A DNA stretch of 32,954 nt from JAHJDS01 sp964569795 (GTDB taxonomy: Bacteria > Desulfobacterota > Desulfarculia > Desulfarculales > JAHJDS01), in NCBI GenBank assembly GCA_964569795.1, contig CAZMVB010000041.1, positions 1 through 32,954 on the forward strand. The letters run 5' to 3'. Below are positions 24,245-31,909 of this stretch, piece by piece. The notes beneath the pieces are model-generated. The model was not told where the DNA came from, did not search any database, and saw only the letters and a program-made list of their open reading frames with translations. The position numbers and the translations under genes were made by a program. Numbering within the stretch: the stretch's first letter is position 1; each line of letters opens with the position of its first letter.

Positions 24245-24682
24245 TTACCTGTCCATCGGAAAAACAGTGTGATTGGGGTCCCACCACAGTATCTGGAACA
24301 CGTTTTCGCGCCGGATGCCCCACAGTCTCTGCTTTCCCCCGCCGTTGGAGATCTTGAGCTGATATAGTTGAGGATGGTCGGCCAGGGACATTTTTTCCAG
24401 GCGTTTATGGGCGGCGGGTGCGATTCTGTCAAGCGGCATCGGGTGATTGTGGGGCATGCTCAGCACCTCCCACCAGCGCAGGCGCTCGTATTCGCGCAGC
24501 CGCGGCATCAATTGGGCCACGTTCGAGAGGGTGCAGGCCCATTCGCCTCCGGTGTCCATACACTGAAAATGCCAGGCAATGAAGAGATGTTGAAAACCCT
24601 CGGGGTCTTGGGCATGCCTTGATTTTTTATGGGTTGAAGGGTCTATGGCCCGCCCAACCGTTTTCTTATTTTTTTTGTTCAC
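24245..24682 (-). CDS. Probable toxin partner of a Panacea-type antitoxin
   Basis: A 145-aa protein that I know only by pattern. The C-terminal part (YQLKISNGGGKQRLWGIRRENVFQILWWDPNHTVFP) resembles small toxin-like proteins ending in a W-x-D-P-x-H motif, with the pattern of an Arg-Leu-x-Gly strand and an aromatic-rich strand. Its start is probably GTG at 24680-24682, overlapping the antitoxin gene by 17 bases, with weak ribosome-site support and so likely translational coupling. The antitoxin comes first, as in Panacea systems. Activity is unknown; RNA cleavage or translation inhibition is only a guess. Local GC content is lower than that of the surrounding genes, consistent with transfer. 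Confidence 0.6.
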   Translation of the reverse strand: MNKKNKKTVGRAIDPSTHKKSRHAQDPEGFQHLFIAWHFQCMDTGGEWACTLSNVAQLMPRLREYERLRWWEVLSMPHNHPMPLDRIAPAAHKRLEKMSLADHPQLYQLKISNGGGKQRLWGIRRENVFQILWWDPNHTVFPMDR

Positions 24683-25118
24683 TTACCAGGCCAAGATAAT
24701 ATTCTGCCATCGAGCCGTGGGTAACTTCGTTGCTGCATTTCTCCCCGGGGCCACAGTGCCCCCGCGCCTCTTTCCAGGGTTCTTCCATGTGGGTCAGATC
24801 AACCAACCACTGGGCGCTTTTGTCGCCGTAATGTTCCAGGACCGCCAGGACGGTGTCTATTTCATCCGAAGACAAGTTTTCAGGCGATCCTTGCACCAGA
24901 TCCTGCGGTCCAATCTCGAATTTCCCCTTGTGCGCCTGGAACAAATCCGGAACGACCGGCCCGCTGGCCCAGGCCTCGATGCGCTCCGGGAAAATGGGCC
25001 TTTCGTCCCAGACCAGCGACCAGGCCTGGCAGTAATAGACCAGCTTCTGGAGTTTGGCGGCGGTCAGGGGACCGGTACGGTCCAGAATGTACGCCGCCAG
25101 GTCAAAAACATCGGCCAT
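24666..25118 (-). CDS. Panacea-domain (SocA/DUF4065-like) antitoxin
   Basis: A 150-aa protein beginning MADVFDLAAYILDRTGPLTAAKL, with LVYYCQAWSL, EAWASGPVVPDLF and a C-terminal helix LVDLTHMEEPWKEARG, all typical of the SocA/GepA (Panacea, DUF4065) family. Members act as antitoxins, some by guiding a toxin to degradation or by binding it directly. The ATG at 25118 has GGGGAGG six bases upstream; the frame runs to 25148, but the extra residues add no family motif. The gene overlaps the downstream probable toxin by 17 bases, forming a two-gene operon on the minus strand. The 25119-25308 gap before the next plus-strand gene holds its promoter; no other gene is seen. Confidence 0.85.
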   Translation of the reverse strand: MADVFDLAAYILDRTGPLTAAKLQKLVYYCQAWSLVWDERPIFPERIEAWASGPVVPDLFQAHKGKFEIGPQDLVQGSPENLSSDEIDTVLAVLEHYGDKSAQWLVDLTHMEEPWKEARGHCGPGEKCSNEVTHGSMAEYYLGLVSEQKK

Positions 25119-25308
25119 GACGCGCCTCCCCGTCTGGGCTAATCTCAATTCGATATGATGACATAGGCCCCTGCGAAATCAAGGGCAAATTTTTTTGACC
25201 TCCTTTCACCTCTGTCGACCGAGCCGACCGACTCTTCGTCCAGGACAAGGCTTGAATCCGGGCGGGATGAAAAGTTATCATGAGGTAATGAATCCCTGGA
25301 GGTAGCCC

Positions 25309-26091
25309 ATGCGCACCATCGCCCAGACGCTCTTATCGGCCGTCGCGGTGATCGCCCTGGCCGGACTGCTCGGATGCGAACCCCCGGGGGGCGGCCCGGG
25401 ACAGCCGCCCGGCGGTGGCCCCGGGGCCCCGCCCAGCGGACCTTCCACCTATTCACCCCCGCCCGGGGCGCCGCCCGGCGGTCCGCCGTCCGGTCCAATG
25501 CCGCCCTCGGGCCAGATGCCCCCGGGCGGCCCCGGCATGCCGCCCGGACAGCCTCCCCAACCGTCCATGTCGGCCTGCTATAACCCGGCCATCGGCCAGG
25601 CCCAGACCGCGGCCATGCAGGCCACCGAGGCCGGTAACCATCAGGCCGCGGTGAGCTACCTGACCCAGGCCCTCCAGATCACGCCGCCCTATTGCGGCAA
25701 GTACTGGTACATCCTGTTCAACCGCGGCCTGGCCTACAAGCGCCTGGGCAATATCGGCGCCGCCCGGGCCGACATGATGGCCGCCGCCCAGGCCAAGCCG
25801 TCCATGGCGGCCACCATCCGGAACCTGATCAAGACCTGGCCTCCGGCGCCGCCCGGGTCCCCGACCCCCACGCCGGGCCAGCCGCAACCCGGTCCAGGGT
25901 ATCAGCCGCCCCCCTCGGGACAGCCCCAGCCCGGACCCGGCTATTCGCCGCCCCCCTCGGGACAGCCCCAGCCCGGACCCGGCTATCAGCCGCCCCCTTC
26001 GGGACAGCCCCAGCCCGGCTATCAGCCGCCGTCCTCGGCGCCGGGCACGACCCCGCCCCCGCCGCCGGGCTCGATTCCGCCCCAACAGTAA
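25309..26091 (+). CDS. Proline/glycine-rich TPR lipoprotein
   Basis: A 260-aa lipoprotein with a clear lipobox (LAGLLGC, Cys23). Next comes a long low-complexity Pro/Gly/Ser region (about 24-88), then a TPR-like domain (about 90-185) with QAAVSYLTQALQI and FNRGLAYKRLGNIGAARADM. A C-terminal tail repeats GQPQPGPGYxPPPS (four copies, the last shortened). Tails of this type are flexible spacers or surface-exposed segments. Start support: TGGAGGTAGCCC before the ATG. It resembles the two other TPR proteins at 18895 and 19577 in style (Pro-rich, exported) though not in sequence. A strong hairpin follows. Role unknown; a cell-envelope scaffold is plausible. Confidence 0.8.
   Translation: MRTIAQTLLSAVAVIALAGLLGCEPPGGGPGQPPGGGPGAPPSGPSTYSPPPGAPPGGPPSGPMPPSGQMPPGGPGMPPGQPPQPSMSACYNPAIGQAQTAAMQATEAGNHQAAVSYLTQALQITPPYCGKYWYILFNRGLAYKRLGNIGAARADMMAAAQAKPSMAATIRNLIKTWPPAPPGSPTPTPGQPQPGPGYQPPPSGQPQPGPGYSPPPSGQPQPGPGYQPPPSGQPQPGYQPPSSAPGTTPPPPPGSIPPQQ
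25876..26037 (+). repeat. 42-bp tandem repeat in the lipoprotein gene
   Basis: Four in-frame copies of a 42-base unit encode the Pro/Gly-rich tail: 25876-25917, 25918-25959, 25960-26001 and a shortened copy 26002-26037. Copies 2 and 3 are almost identical in DNA, implying recent expansion by slippage or recombination. Confidence 0.85.
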
Positions 26092-26096
26092 GACCC

Positions 26097-26131
26097 GCGC
26101 CCCCGGACGATCCTGGATCGCCCGGGGGCGC
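26097..26131. terminator. Bidirectional terminator hairpin
   Basis: GCGCCCCCGG (26097-26106) pairs perfectly with CCGGGGGCGC (26122-26131), with further inner pairing CGAT/ATCG. It lies six bases after the lipoprotein stop and 22 bases before the stop of the opposite-facing DoxX-like gene, so it can serve both. There is no long T-tract on either side. Confidence 0.6.
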
Positions 26132-26153
26132 CAATGACCGGAGTCCGGGGGCG

Positions 26154-26621
26154 TCAGTCGCGGTGATAGACCCGAAAGCGCTCCCGGCGATAGGCGTAGC
26201 GGATGACGAACAGGGTCATGGCGATCAGCGACAGGTTGAGGAGTAACAGACCCCACGAGACGTGACTGCTGGTCGCGGACAGGGAAAAGGCCCCGGCCCG
26301 GATGCTCAGGCCCCGCACCAGGGTGATGATCACGGCCACGGTCGAGGTCATTTCCATGAACAAGATGATCAGGCCCGCCGGTAGCTCGAAGGCGCCGAAG
26401 ACCATCAGGATGCCGGCCGTCAGCTCCAGCCAGGGCAGCAGCACGGCGGTCATGTTGATCGCCCACCACGGCAGGAGGTCGTACTGGGCGATCACCTGGG
26501 CCAGCTTGGCCGTCAGATCGGCGTCGCCCATCCCGACCTTGCCCAGCCCGGCGTAAACAAAGGCCCCGCCGACCACCAGGCGGCAAATGAGATATATGGT
26601 GGCGATTACCTTGGTGCTCAC
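26154..26621 (-). CDS. DoxX/MauE-like membrane protein
   Basis: A 155-aa protein of four predicted membrane helices, starting STKVIATIYLICRLVVGGAFVYAGLGKV. The RLVVGGAFVYAGLGK segment and the mid-protein LPWLELTAGILMVFG motif are characteristic of DoxX/MauE-like proteins, small quinone- or redox-associated membrane proteins. The open frame continues about 320 bases further, but the GTG at 26619-26621 has AAAGG seven bases upstream and starts just before the first helix. It is divergent from the cyclase gene with 139 bases between. Family functions vary, including thiosulfate:quinone oxidation subunits and disulfide or amine-dehydrogenase maturation. The specific role here is not decided. Confidence 0.72.
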   Translation of the reverse strand: MSTKVIATIYLICRLVVGGAFVYAGLGKVGMGDADLTAKLAQVIAQYDLLPWWAINMTAVLLPWLELTAGILMVFGAFELPAGLIILFMEMTSTVAVIITLVRGLSIRAGAFSLSATSSHVSWGLLLLNLSLIAMTLFVIRYAYRRERFRVYHRD

Positions 26622-26760
26622 CTTCCGACCTTTACCACTTGACCCGGGAACGATTACCGGCCAGTGTAGCCCATGACCGGGAAGGGGGCAATGGTCAATC
26701 CGGCCCCAGGGCCCGGGGAGGGCGGCCGGTGGTGAATCGAGTCCGGGGACAGGGGGGTCA

Positions 26761-29085
26761 ATGATCGCCGGGGGCAAGAAACGGGCCGTGGGGTGGGCCC
26801 TGCTGGGCACCCTGATCATCATGGTCGGGTTGTTCCTGGTCCCGCTGTGGACGACCGTCCGGGTGGTGCAGTTCCAGTCCTTTGACCTGTGGAGCCGGCA
26901 TCTGAACCGCGCGCCGTCCGTGTGCCGGGACATGGTCATCATCTACATCGACCAGAAATCCCTGGACAGCCTGCGCTGCGCCCAGGGCCTGGGCTGGCCC
27001 TGGCGGCGGGACCTGTACGCCTTGATGATCGATTATCTGCGGGCCGCCGGGGCGCGGGTGATGATCCTTGACGCCATCTTCACCGAGCCGAGCGTCTTTC
27101 AGAATGACGTCGGCGACGACGACGCCCTGGCCCGGTCCATGGCCCAGGCGGGCAACGTGTTTCAGTCCCTGGTTTTTCATCGCCGGGCCAAGGGAGGCTG
27201 CCGAACGTCGGCGTCCCAACTCGCCCTTCTGGCCGAGCGCCGGCTGCGGGTAGCCGGGGGTCCGGCCGGGGAGGGCCCTACCCACGTTGACGTGACCCTG
27301 CCCCTGGCCAAGATGCTCCGGCCGGCGGCCGGGGCGGGGGCGATCAATTTCCAGCCCGATCCGGACGGGGTGGCCCGGCGGGCCCGGCTGATCTACCGCT
27401 TTCGAGGCGAATGGCTCCCCTCCCTGCCCCTGGCGGCCTTTGCCTGGCTCAAGGGTATCAAGCGCTGGCGATTGAGCGGCGACCGGCTGTGCGGCGGGGG
27501 CCGGTGTCTGCCCCTCGAGAAGGGCCTGACCTGGATCAAGTATTACGATTCGACCGGGGTCTTTCCGGCCGTGTCGGCCGTGGCCGTCATCCAGAGCGCC
27601 CTGCGCCTGAAGCGGCTGGCCGCCGGTCTGAGCGGGGGCCGGGCCTCGGATCCCATGTGGGCCGTGGCCCGGGCCCCGGCCTTGTTCCCCTGGCGCGCTG
27701 TCAGGCCGTTCGTGTCCCTATCTGGACCGTTCGATCAGGTCTTGATGCGGGCGGCCCTGGAGGCCGGGTCGGCCCTGGCACCCGGTCGGAAACCCCTGGT
27801 CGGTCCCGGGGTCTTCGCCGGCAAGATCGTCTTCCTGGGGGCCAGCGCCGCCGGGCTGTACGACCTGCGGACCACGTCCGTGGCCTCGGCCGCGCCCGGG
27901 GTCGAGATCCAGGCCACGGTCCTGGCCAACCTCCTGGCCGACGACTTCCTCCGGCCGGCCCCCTGGTGGATTCAAGACGGCGTCGTGGCCGCGGTCTGTC
28001 TGCTGGCCTTTGTCCTGGCCCTCTGGTTCAGTTCGGCCCTGGGCGGGGGCGCGGCCAACGTCGGCCTGGGCGCAGCCGTGGTCCTGGGTTCGGCCGTGGC
28101 CTTTCGACTGGGCTGGTGGGTGGACTTCATCGTGCCCCTGGTCGGACTGCTCCTGGTCTTCCTGGTCACCGCCCTGCTCCGATACGTGCTCGAGGGGCAG
28201 CAAAAGCGGTTCATCCGGCGGGCCTTCGGCCAGTACCTCCATCCCGAGGTGGTCCGGCAGGTGGCCGACCAGCCCGAGCTTTTGCGCCTGGGCGGCCGGA
28301 AAATGGACCTGACCGTCTTTTTCTCGGACGTGGCCTCGTTCACCGGCATCTCCGAGTCGCTGCCGCCCGAGGACCTGGTCAATCTACTCAATCGTTACCT
28401 GACCCGGATGACCCGGATCGTCATGGACGAGGGCGGCACCGTGGACAAGTACGAGGGCGACGCGGTGATGGCCTTCTGGGGGGCGCCGGTCCCGGCGGCC
28501 GATCACGCCCTCCGGGCCTGCCGGGCGGCCCTCAGGCAGCAGAGCGACCTGGCCCGGTTCCGGCGCGAGCTGGCCGCCGAGGGCGGACCCGAGGTCCAGG
28601 TCCGGATCGGGCTGGCCTCGGGTCCGATGATCGTCGGCAACATGGGCTCCGAGGACCGGTTCGACTACACGGTCATGGGCGACACGGTCAATCTGGGCTC
28701 CCGCCTCGAGGGGGCCAACAAGGTTTACGGCACGAGAATCCTGATCAACGAGCAAGGCCGCGACCTGGCCGCGGCGGCCGTCGAGTTCCGGGAATTGGAC
28801 CTCCTGCGGGTCAAGGGCAAGCGCGAGCCGATCCGGGTCTTCGAGGTCCTGGGGCTCAAGGGCGAGGTGGACCCGGTCCGGCTCCAGGTCAGGGACCGGT
28901 TCGAGGAGGGCCTGGCCGCCTTCCGCGAGCGCCGCTTCATCCCGGCCGGCGTCTCCTTCCAGGCCGCCCTGTCCCTGTACCCGGACGACGCACCCAGCCG
29001 GGTCTTTGCCGAGCGCTGCCGGCGGTACGCGGCCGATCCGCCGCCGCCCGCGTGGGACGGCGTCTTCGAGATGCAGACCAAGTAA
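26761..29085 (+). CDS. CHASE2-domain adenylate/guanylate cyclase
   Basis: A 774-aa membrane signalling enzyme. An N-terminal helix is followed by an extracytoplasmic CHASE2 sensor (about 35-365, with DMVIIYIDQKSLDSL and ARVMILDAIFTEP) and three more helices (about 395-480). A class III cyclase domain (about 510-695) has metal-binding D523 (FFSDVASFT) and D567 (KYEGDAVMAFWGAP), and the YTVMGDTVNLGSRLEGANK signature. K563 fits ATP as substrate, but specificity is not proven. A TPR-like tail (about 720-765) follows. Start support is strong (ACAGGGGGGTCA). This protein would turn an external signal into cAMP or cGMP. It is followed 53 bases later by the hydrolase gene. Confidence 0.92.
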   Translation: MIAGGKKRAVGWALLGTLIIMVGLFLVPLWTTVRVVQFQSFDLWSRHLNRAPSVCRDMVIIYIDQKSLDSLRCAQGLGWPWRRDLYALMIDYLRAAGARVMILDAIFTEPSVFQNDVGDDDALARSMAQAGNVFQSLVFHRRAKGGCRTSASQLALLAERRLRVAGGPAGEGPTHVDVTLPLAKMLRPAAGAGAINFQPDPDGVARRARLIYRFRGEWLPSLPLAAFAWLKGIKRWRLSGDRLCGGGRCLPLEKGLTWIKYYDSTGVFPAVSAVAVIQSALRLKRLAAGLSGGRASDPMWAVARAPALFPWRAVRPFVSLSGPFDQVLMRAALEAGSALAPGRKPLVGPGVFAGKIVFLGASAAGLYDLRTTSVASAAPGVEIQATVLANLLADDFLRPAPWWIQDGVVAAVCLLAFVLALWFSSALGGGAANVGLGAAVVLGSAVAFRLGWWVDFIVPLVGLLLVFLVTALLRYVLEGQQKRFIRRAFGQYLHPEVVRQVADQPELLRLGGRKMDLTVFFSDVASFTGISESLPPEDLVNLLNRYLTRMTRIVMDEGGTVDKYEGDAVMAFWGAPVPAADHALRACRAALRQQSDLARFRRELAAEGGPEVQVRIGLASGPMIVGNMGSEDRFDYTVMGDTVNLGSRLEGANKVYGTRILINEQGRDLAAAAVEFRELDLLRVKGKREPIRVFEVLGLKGEVDPVRLQVRDRFEEGLAAFRERRFIPAGVSFQAALSLYPDDAPSRVFAERCRRYAADPPPPAWDGVFEMQTK

Positions 29086-29138
29086 CCGCGTCGGAATCGA
29101 ACGATGGACTCGACATCCCGGGAGCTGAGGAGGGATTG

Positions 29139-30965
29139 ATGGTTCGTAAAGCGTTGCTCATCACCTTCATCGGATTGAACCTGTTCCTGGCCGCGGCGTT
29201 CGCCGGTCCCGCCGGACCGGTGCGAAGCCGCACGGGCGTGATTCGCGGTGAAAGCTATATACCTGTGACAGGCCTCGTCCGCGTTTGCCGCCTCCCTTTC
29301 ATTTCGGCTGCGCCAGGAAAAGTGGGACCAGCGCTTGAGGTCCCGGCCGACGATCACCTGGTCAAGCACAGCATCGTGTTCCAGAAGCAGGTCATCAAGG
29401 TCACGGACAACGTCTTCCTGGCCGTGGGCTATGGGCTGGCCAACTCGGCGATGATCGTCGGCACGGACGGCGTGATCATCATCGACACCATGGAGAGCGC
29501 CTCGGCGGCCCGGGAGGTCAAGGCGGCCTTCAAGAAGATCACCGCCAAGCCCATCAAGGCGATCATCTACACCCATTTCCACGCCGATCACACCGGCGGC
29601 GCGGCCGTGTTCGCCGGCGGACGCAAGATACCGGTCATCGCCCAGGCCCTGACCCCGGTGCTGATGGCCCGGACGGCCACGGTCATCCGGCCGATCATCT
29701 ATCACCGGGCGATGCGCATGTTCGGGGTGCTGCTGCCTTCGGGCGGGCTGGTCAACGCCGGGATCGGGCCCCGGCTCCGCTTCGGCCCCGGAGAAAAGAC
29801 CGCCAGCCTGCAGCCGACCCGGGTCTATCAGGACCGGCTCGAGCTCCAAATCGCCGGCGTCAGGCTGATCCTGATCCACGCCCCGGGCGAGACCGACGAC
29901 CAGACCGTGATCTGGTATCCGGCCAAAAAGGTCCTCATCGCGGCGGACAACATCTATCCCGCCTTCCCCAATCTCTACACCATCCGCGGCACATCGTACC
30001 GCGACGTCACCAAGTGGGTGGCCAGCCTGGACAAGATGCGGGCCCTGCCGGCCGAGTTCCTGGTGCCGATGCACGGCCGGCCCATCTCCGGGGCGAAATT
30101 GATCCAGGCCAAGCTGACCAATTACCGCGACGCCATCCAGTTCGTCCACGACCAGACGGTCCGGCTGATGAACCAGGGCCTGAGCCCGGACGAGATCGTG
30201 GCCCGGCTCAAGCTTCCGCCGCACCTGGCCAAGGACCCCTGGCTCCGCGAGTATTACGGCATGGTCGGCTGGTCGATCCGGTCCATCTTCACCGGGTATC
30301 TGGGCTGGTACTCGGGCCGGGGCCGGGACCTGTTTCCCCTGGCCCCCAAGTCCCGGGCCAAACACATGGCCGCCCTGGCCGGCGGCCTGGACAAGCTGGC
30401 CGCCCGGGCCCAGGACGCCCTGGACCACAAGGACTTTCAGTGGGCCCTGGAACTGGCCGACGACGTCTTGATCCTGAACCCGATTCATCAGGCCGCCCGG
30501 AAGATCAAGACCGCGGCCCTGATCGGCCTGGCCTCGGGGCAGGTCAACGCCAACGCCCGCAACTATCTGCTGACCCTGGCCCTGGAGAACAAGGGCGACC
30601 TCTACATCCGGCCCATGGACCCCAGCCAGATGCCGGCCCGGGTGGTTTATTCCCTGCCCCTGGCCGTGTATTTCAAGTTGATGCCGGTCTTTCTCAACCC
30701 GGCCAAGTGCAGCCGGATCGACATGCAGGTCGTCTTCCACTTCCCGGACGTGAAAAAGGACTACACCATCCACGTCCGGCGGGGCGTGGCCGAGATCACC
30801 CCCCGGGCCGCGGCTACGCCGGCCCTGCTGGTGACCATGGACTCCCGGGTGTTCAAGGACATTTTGAGCCGGCGGGAGGGTCCGATGAAGGCCCTGGCCT
30901 CGGGTCAGATCAAGGTCCAGGGCCCGCCCATGAAGTTTCTGTTGTTCCTGAGCTATTTCCAGTAG
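29139..30965 (+). CDS. Alkylsulfatase-type metallo-beta-lactamase fold hydrolase (SdsA/BDS1-like)
   Basis: A 608-aa exported enzyme (signal LLITFIGLNLFLAAAFAG). The zinc motif is H146-F-H148-A-D150-H151 in THFHADHTGG. Other family motifs are PGETDDQTVIWYP, ADNIYPAFPNLYTIRG and PMHGRPI, then a helical dimerisation region and a C-terminal SCP2-like domain, as in Pseudomonas SdsA1 and yeast BDS1. Such enzymes hydrolyse primary or secondary alkyl sulfates, releasing sulfate. The open frame extends upstream through the cyclase gene, but the ATG at 29139 follows GAGGAGGG and begins the signal peptide. Substrate is inferred from the family. A strong hairpin ends the transcript. In a sulfate-handling anaerobe it would be an unusual sulfate source. 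Confidence 0.9.
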   Translation: MVRKALLITFIGLNLFLAAAFAGPAGPVRSRTGVIRGESYIPVTGLVRVCRLPFISAAPGKVGPALEVPADDHLVKHSIVFQKQVIKVTDNVFLAVGYGLANSAMIVGTDGVIIIDTMESASAAREVKAAFKKITAKPIKAIIYTHFHADHTGGAAVFAGGRKIPVIAQALTPVLMARTATVIRPIIYHRAMRMFGVLLPSGGLVNAGIGPRLRFGPGEKTASLQPTRVYQDRLELQIAGVRLILIHAPGETDDQTVIWYPAKKVLIAADNIYPAFPNLYTIRGTSYRDVTKWVASLDKMRALPAEFLVPMHGRPISGAKLIQAKLTNYRDAIQFVHDQTVRLMNQGLSPDEIVARLKLPPHLAKDPWLREYYGMVGWSIRSIFTGYLGWYSGRGRDLFPLAPKSRAKHMAALAGGLDKLAARAQDALDHKDFQWALELADDVLILNPIHQAARKIKTAALIGLASGQVNANARNYLLTLALENKGDLYIRPMDPSQMPARVVYSLPLAVYFKLMPVFLNPAKCSRIDMQVVFHFPDVKKDYTIHVRRGVAEITPRAAATPALLVTMDSRVFKDILSRREGPMKALASGQIKVQGPPMKFLLFLSYFQ

Positions 30966-30983
30966 GGCCGGGAAATGATCAAA

Positions 30984-31024
30984 GGGCCGGGCCGGCTCCA
31001 ATGAATGGCCGGCCCGGCCCCTTT
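30984..31024 (+). terminator. Intrinsic terminator after the alkylsulfatase gene
   Basis: GGGCCGGGCCGGC (30984-30996) pairs perfectly over 13 bp with GCCGGCCCGGCCC (31008-31020), with an 11-base loop. A short CTTT (31021-31024) follows and AAA precedes the stem. It lies 18 bases after the stop codon. This is the clearest terminator in the window. Confidence 0.75.
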
Positions 31025-31202
31025 CCGATCAATCAAAACTAATGTGGAAGAAGAGCGTCCATCATTGTGGGGGCTTCTCCCAGCCCCCACACCCCCAGGG
31101 CCAGAGGGGCTGGCTGGCGCCAGAAGCATGACCGATGTTCGGGCGAGGCAGGACGGACGCTTTACCACGAGCTTGAACGAATTACGCCCGTGCGGCCACG
31201 CA

Positions 31203-31226
31203 CCGGCGAGGCCCCTCTGGACTCCC
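31203..31226. repeat. Left copy of a 24-bp inverted repeat
   Basis: These 24 bases, beginning CCGGCGAGGCCCCTCTGG, are repeated exactly in reverse orientation at 31687-31710. Weaker similarity extends beyond: the segments to the right of this copy and to the left of the other both carry an AGGGGC...CCCCTAAG hairpin and end in a CGATGG/CCATCG-like edge, so the two copies are diverged members of one element of about 60-75 bases. Confidence 0.7.
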
Positions 31227-31279
31227 TCGCCACTCAGGGGCTTCGCCCCTAAGAACCCCATCGTGCTGATTCGAACACC

Positions 31280-31379
31280 GCCAGACGTGATTCCCTCCGG
31301 CTCTGTTCTTGACCGCGACGCCGGGCCTGCGGCCCTCTGGCCGCGCTTAAAACCTTAGCCTCCGGTCAAGACGTCTGGC
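31280..31379. ncRNA. Structured ~100-base element, possible RNA or transposon-end relic
   Basis: GCCAGACGT (31280-31288) pairs with ACGTCTGGC (31371-31379), and CTTGACCG (31308-31315) with CGGTCAAG (31363-31370). The right arms are contiguous, giving a 17-bp stem with a 19-base bulge on the left. Inside, GCGGCC (31329-31334) and GGCCGC (31339-31344) form a tetraloop hairpin. Such nesting is unlikely by chance but its nature is unknown. Expression is not shown. Confidence 0.4.
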
Positions 31380-31686
31380 TATCCGCTCCGGGTTGGTTGT
31401 CGTTTGTTCCGAGGCTGGAAGAGATTTGGATGCGCTGCCGTAATTGAAGAACGGCAGCGCGTTTGGCCGCCGGGCCGCGCGGCGACCCCGGCGGCCCATA
31501 CGTTCCGCCGCAGGCGGAACAAAACATGAAGAAAAGCCGTCTTCGCGCTGCGTCATTCCGCTAAATTACGCAGCGCGGACAACGATATTTCGATTACATA
31601 ACGAGGCTTGCCATCAGCGTTTATATGGCACAGTCGATGGTGTTAGGAGGGGTCCTTAGGGGAAAACTTTTTCCCCTAAGCGGCGG

Positions 31687-31710
31687 GGGAGTCCAGAGGG
31701 GCCTCGCCGG
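31687..31710. repeat. Right copy of the 24-bp inverted repeat, inside twin hairpins
   Basis: Exact reverse-complement copy of 31203-31226. It overlaps a 13-bp hairpin, CCAGAGGGGCCTC (31693-31705) with GAGGCCCCTCTGG (31712-31724). Just left is a 12-bp palindrome CTTAGGGGAAAA (31655-31666) with TTTTCCCCTAAG (31669-31680). Together 31634-31724 looks like the fuller copy of the repeat element. Confidence 0.7.
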
Positions 31711-31909
31711 GGAGGCCCCTCTGGTCCTAGGGGGGCGCGGGGGACTGGACGAAGTCTCCCGCAACGATAGTGGCTCTTGTTCCTTACACGACACAATTTT
31801 GAGGTGGGGCACGGCCCCACCTCTACGGACTACAGACTGCCAAGGTGGGTAGACCAAGTGATGTTCTTGGCCGCTTATCTGTAAGGACACAACTGTTAGA
31901 ATAATACCG

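Larger units (their letters stand above)
31067..31823. repeat. Dense array of perfect hairpins in a gene-free stretch
   Basis: At least eight perfect inverted repeats lie in about 760 bases: 31067-31090 (8 bp), 31114-31123 (10-base palindrome), 31236-31250 (6 bp), 31432-31460 (10 bp), 31502-31520 (8 bp), 31544-31577 (10 bp), 31655-31680 (12 bp) and 31693-31724 (13 bp), plus 31801-31823 (10 bp, loop ACG). The motif CCAGAGGGGC appears at 31101 and 31693 and inverted at 31211 and 31715. No credible coding region was found between 30966 and 31909; open frames there use unlikely protein sequence. This looks like clustered REP-like palindromes or fragments of mobile elements. Confidence 0.65.

Noticed and set aside
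27411..29138. Upstream extension of the alkylsulfatase frame through the cyclase gene
   Set aside because: The extension is Gly/Arg/Pro-rich shadow sequence; the signal peptide and GAGGAGGG ribosome site place the start at 29139.
28725..31001. 758-codon minus-strand open frame opposite the alkylsulfatase gene
   Set aside because: Same GC artefact; no recognisable motif, and the plus-strand metallo-hydrolase is clear.
31005..31358. Short plus-strand frames in the hairpin island
   Set aside because: They encode repeat and palindrome sequence, lack ribosome sites and show no family resemblance.
31067..31823. CRISPR array or integron attC sites
   Set aside because: The palindromes vary in sequence and spacing, no regular repeat-spacer unit exists, and no cas, integrase or paired attC core sites are visible.
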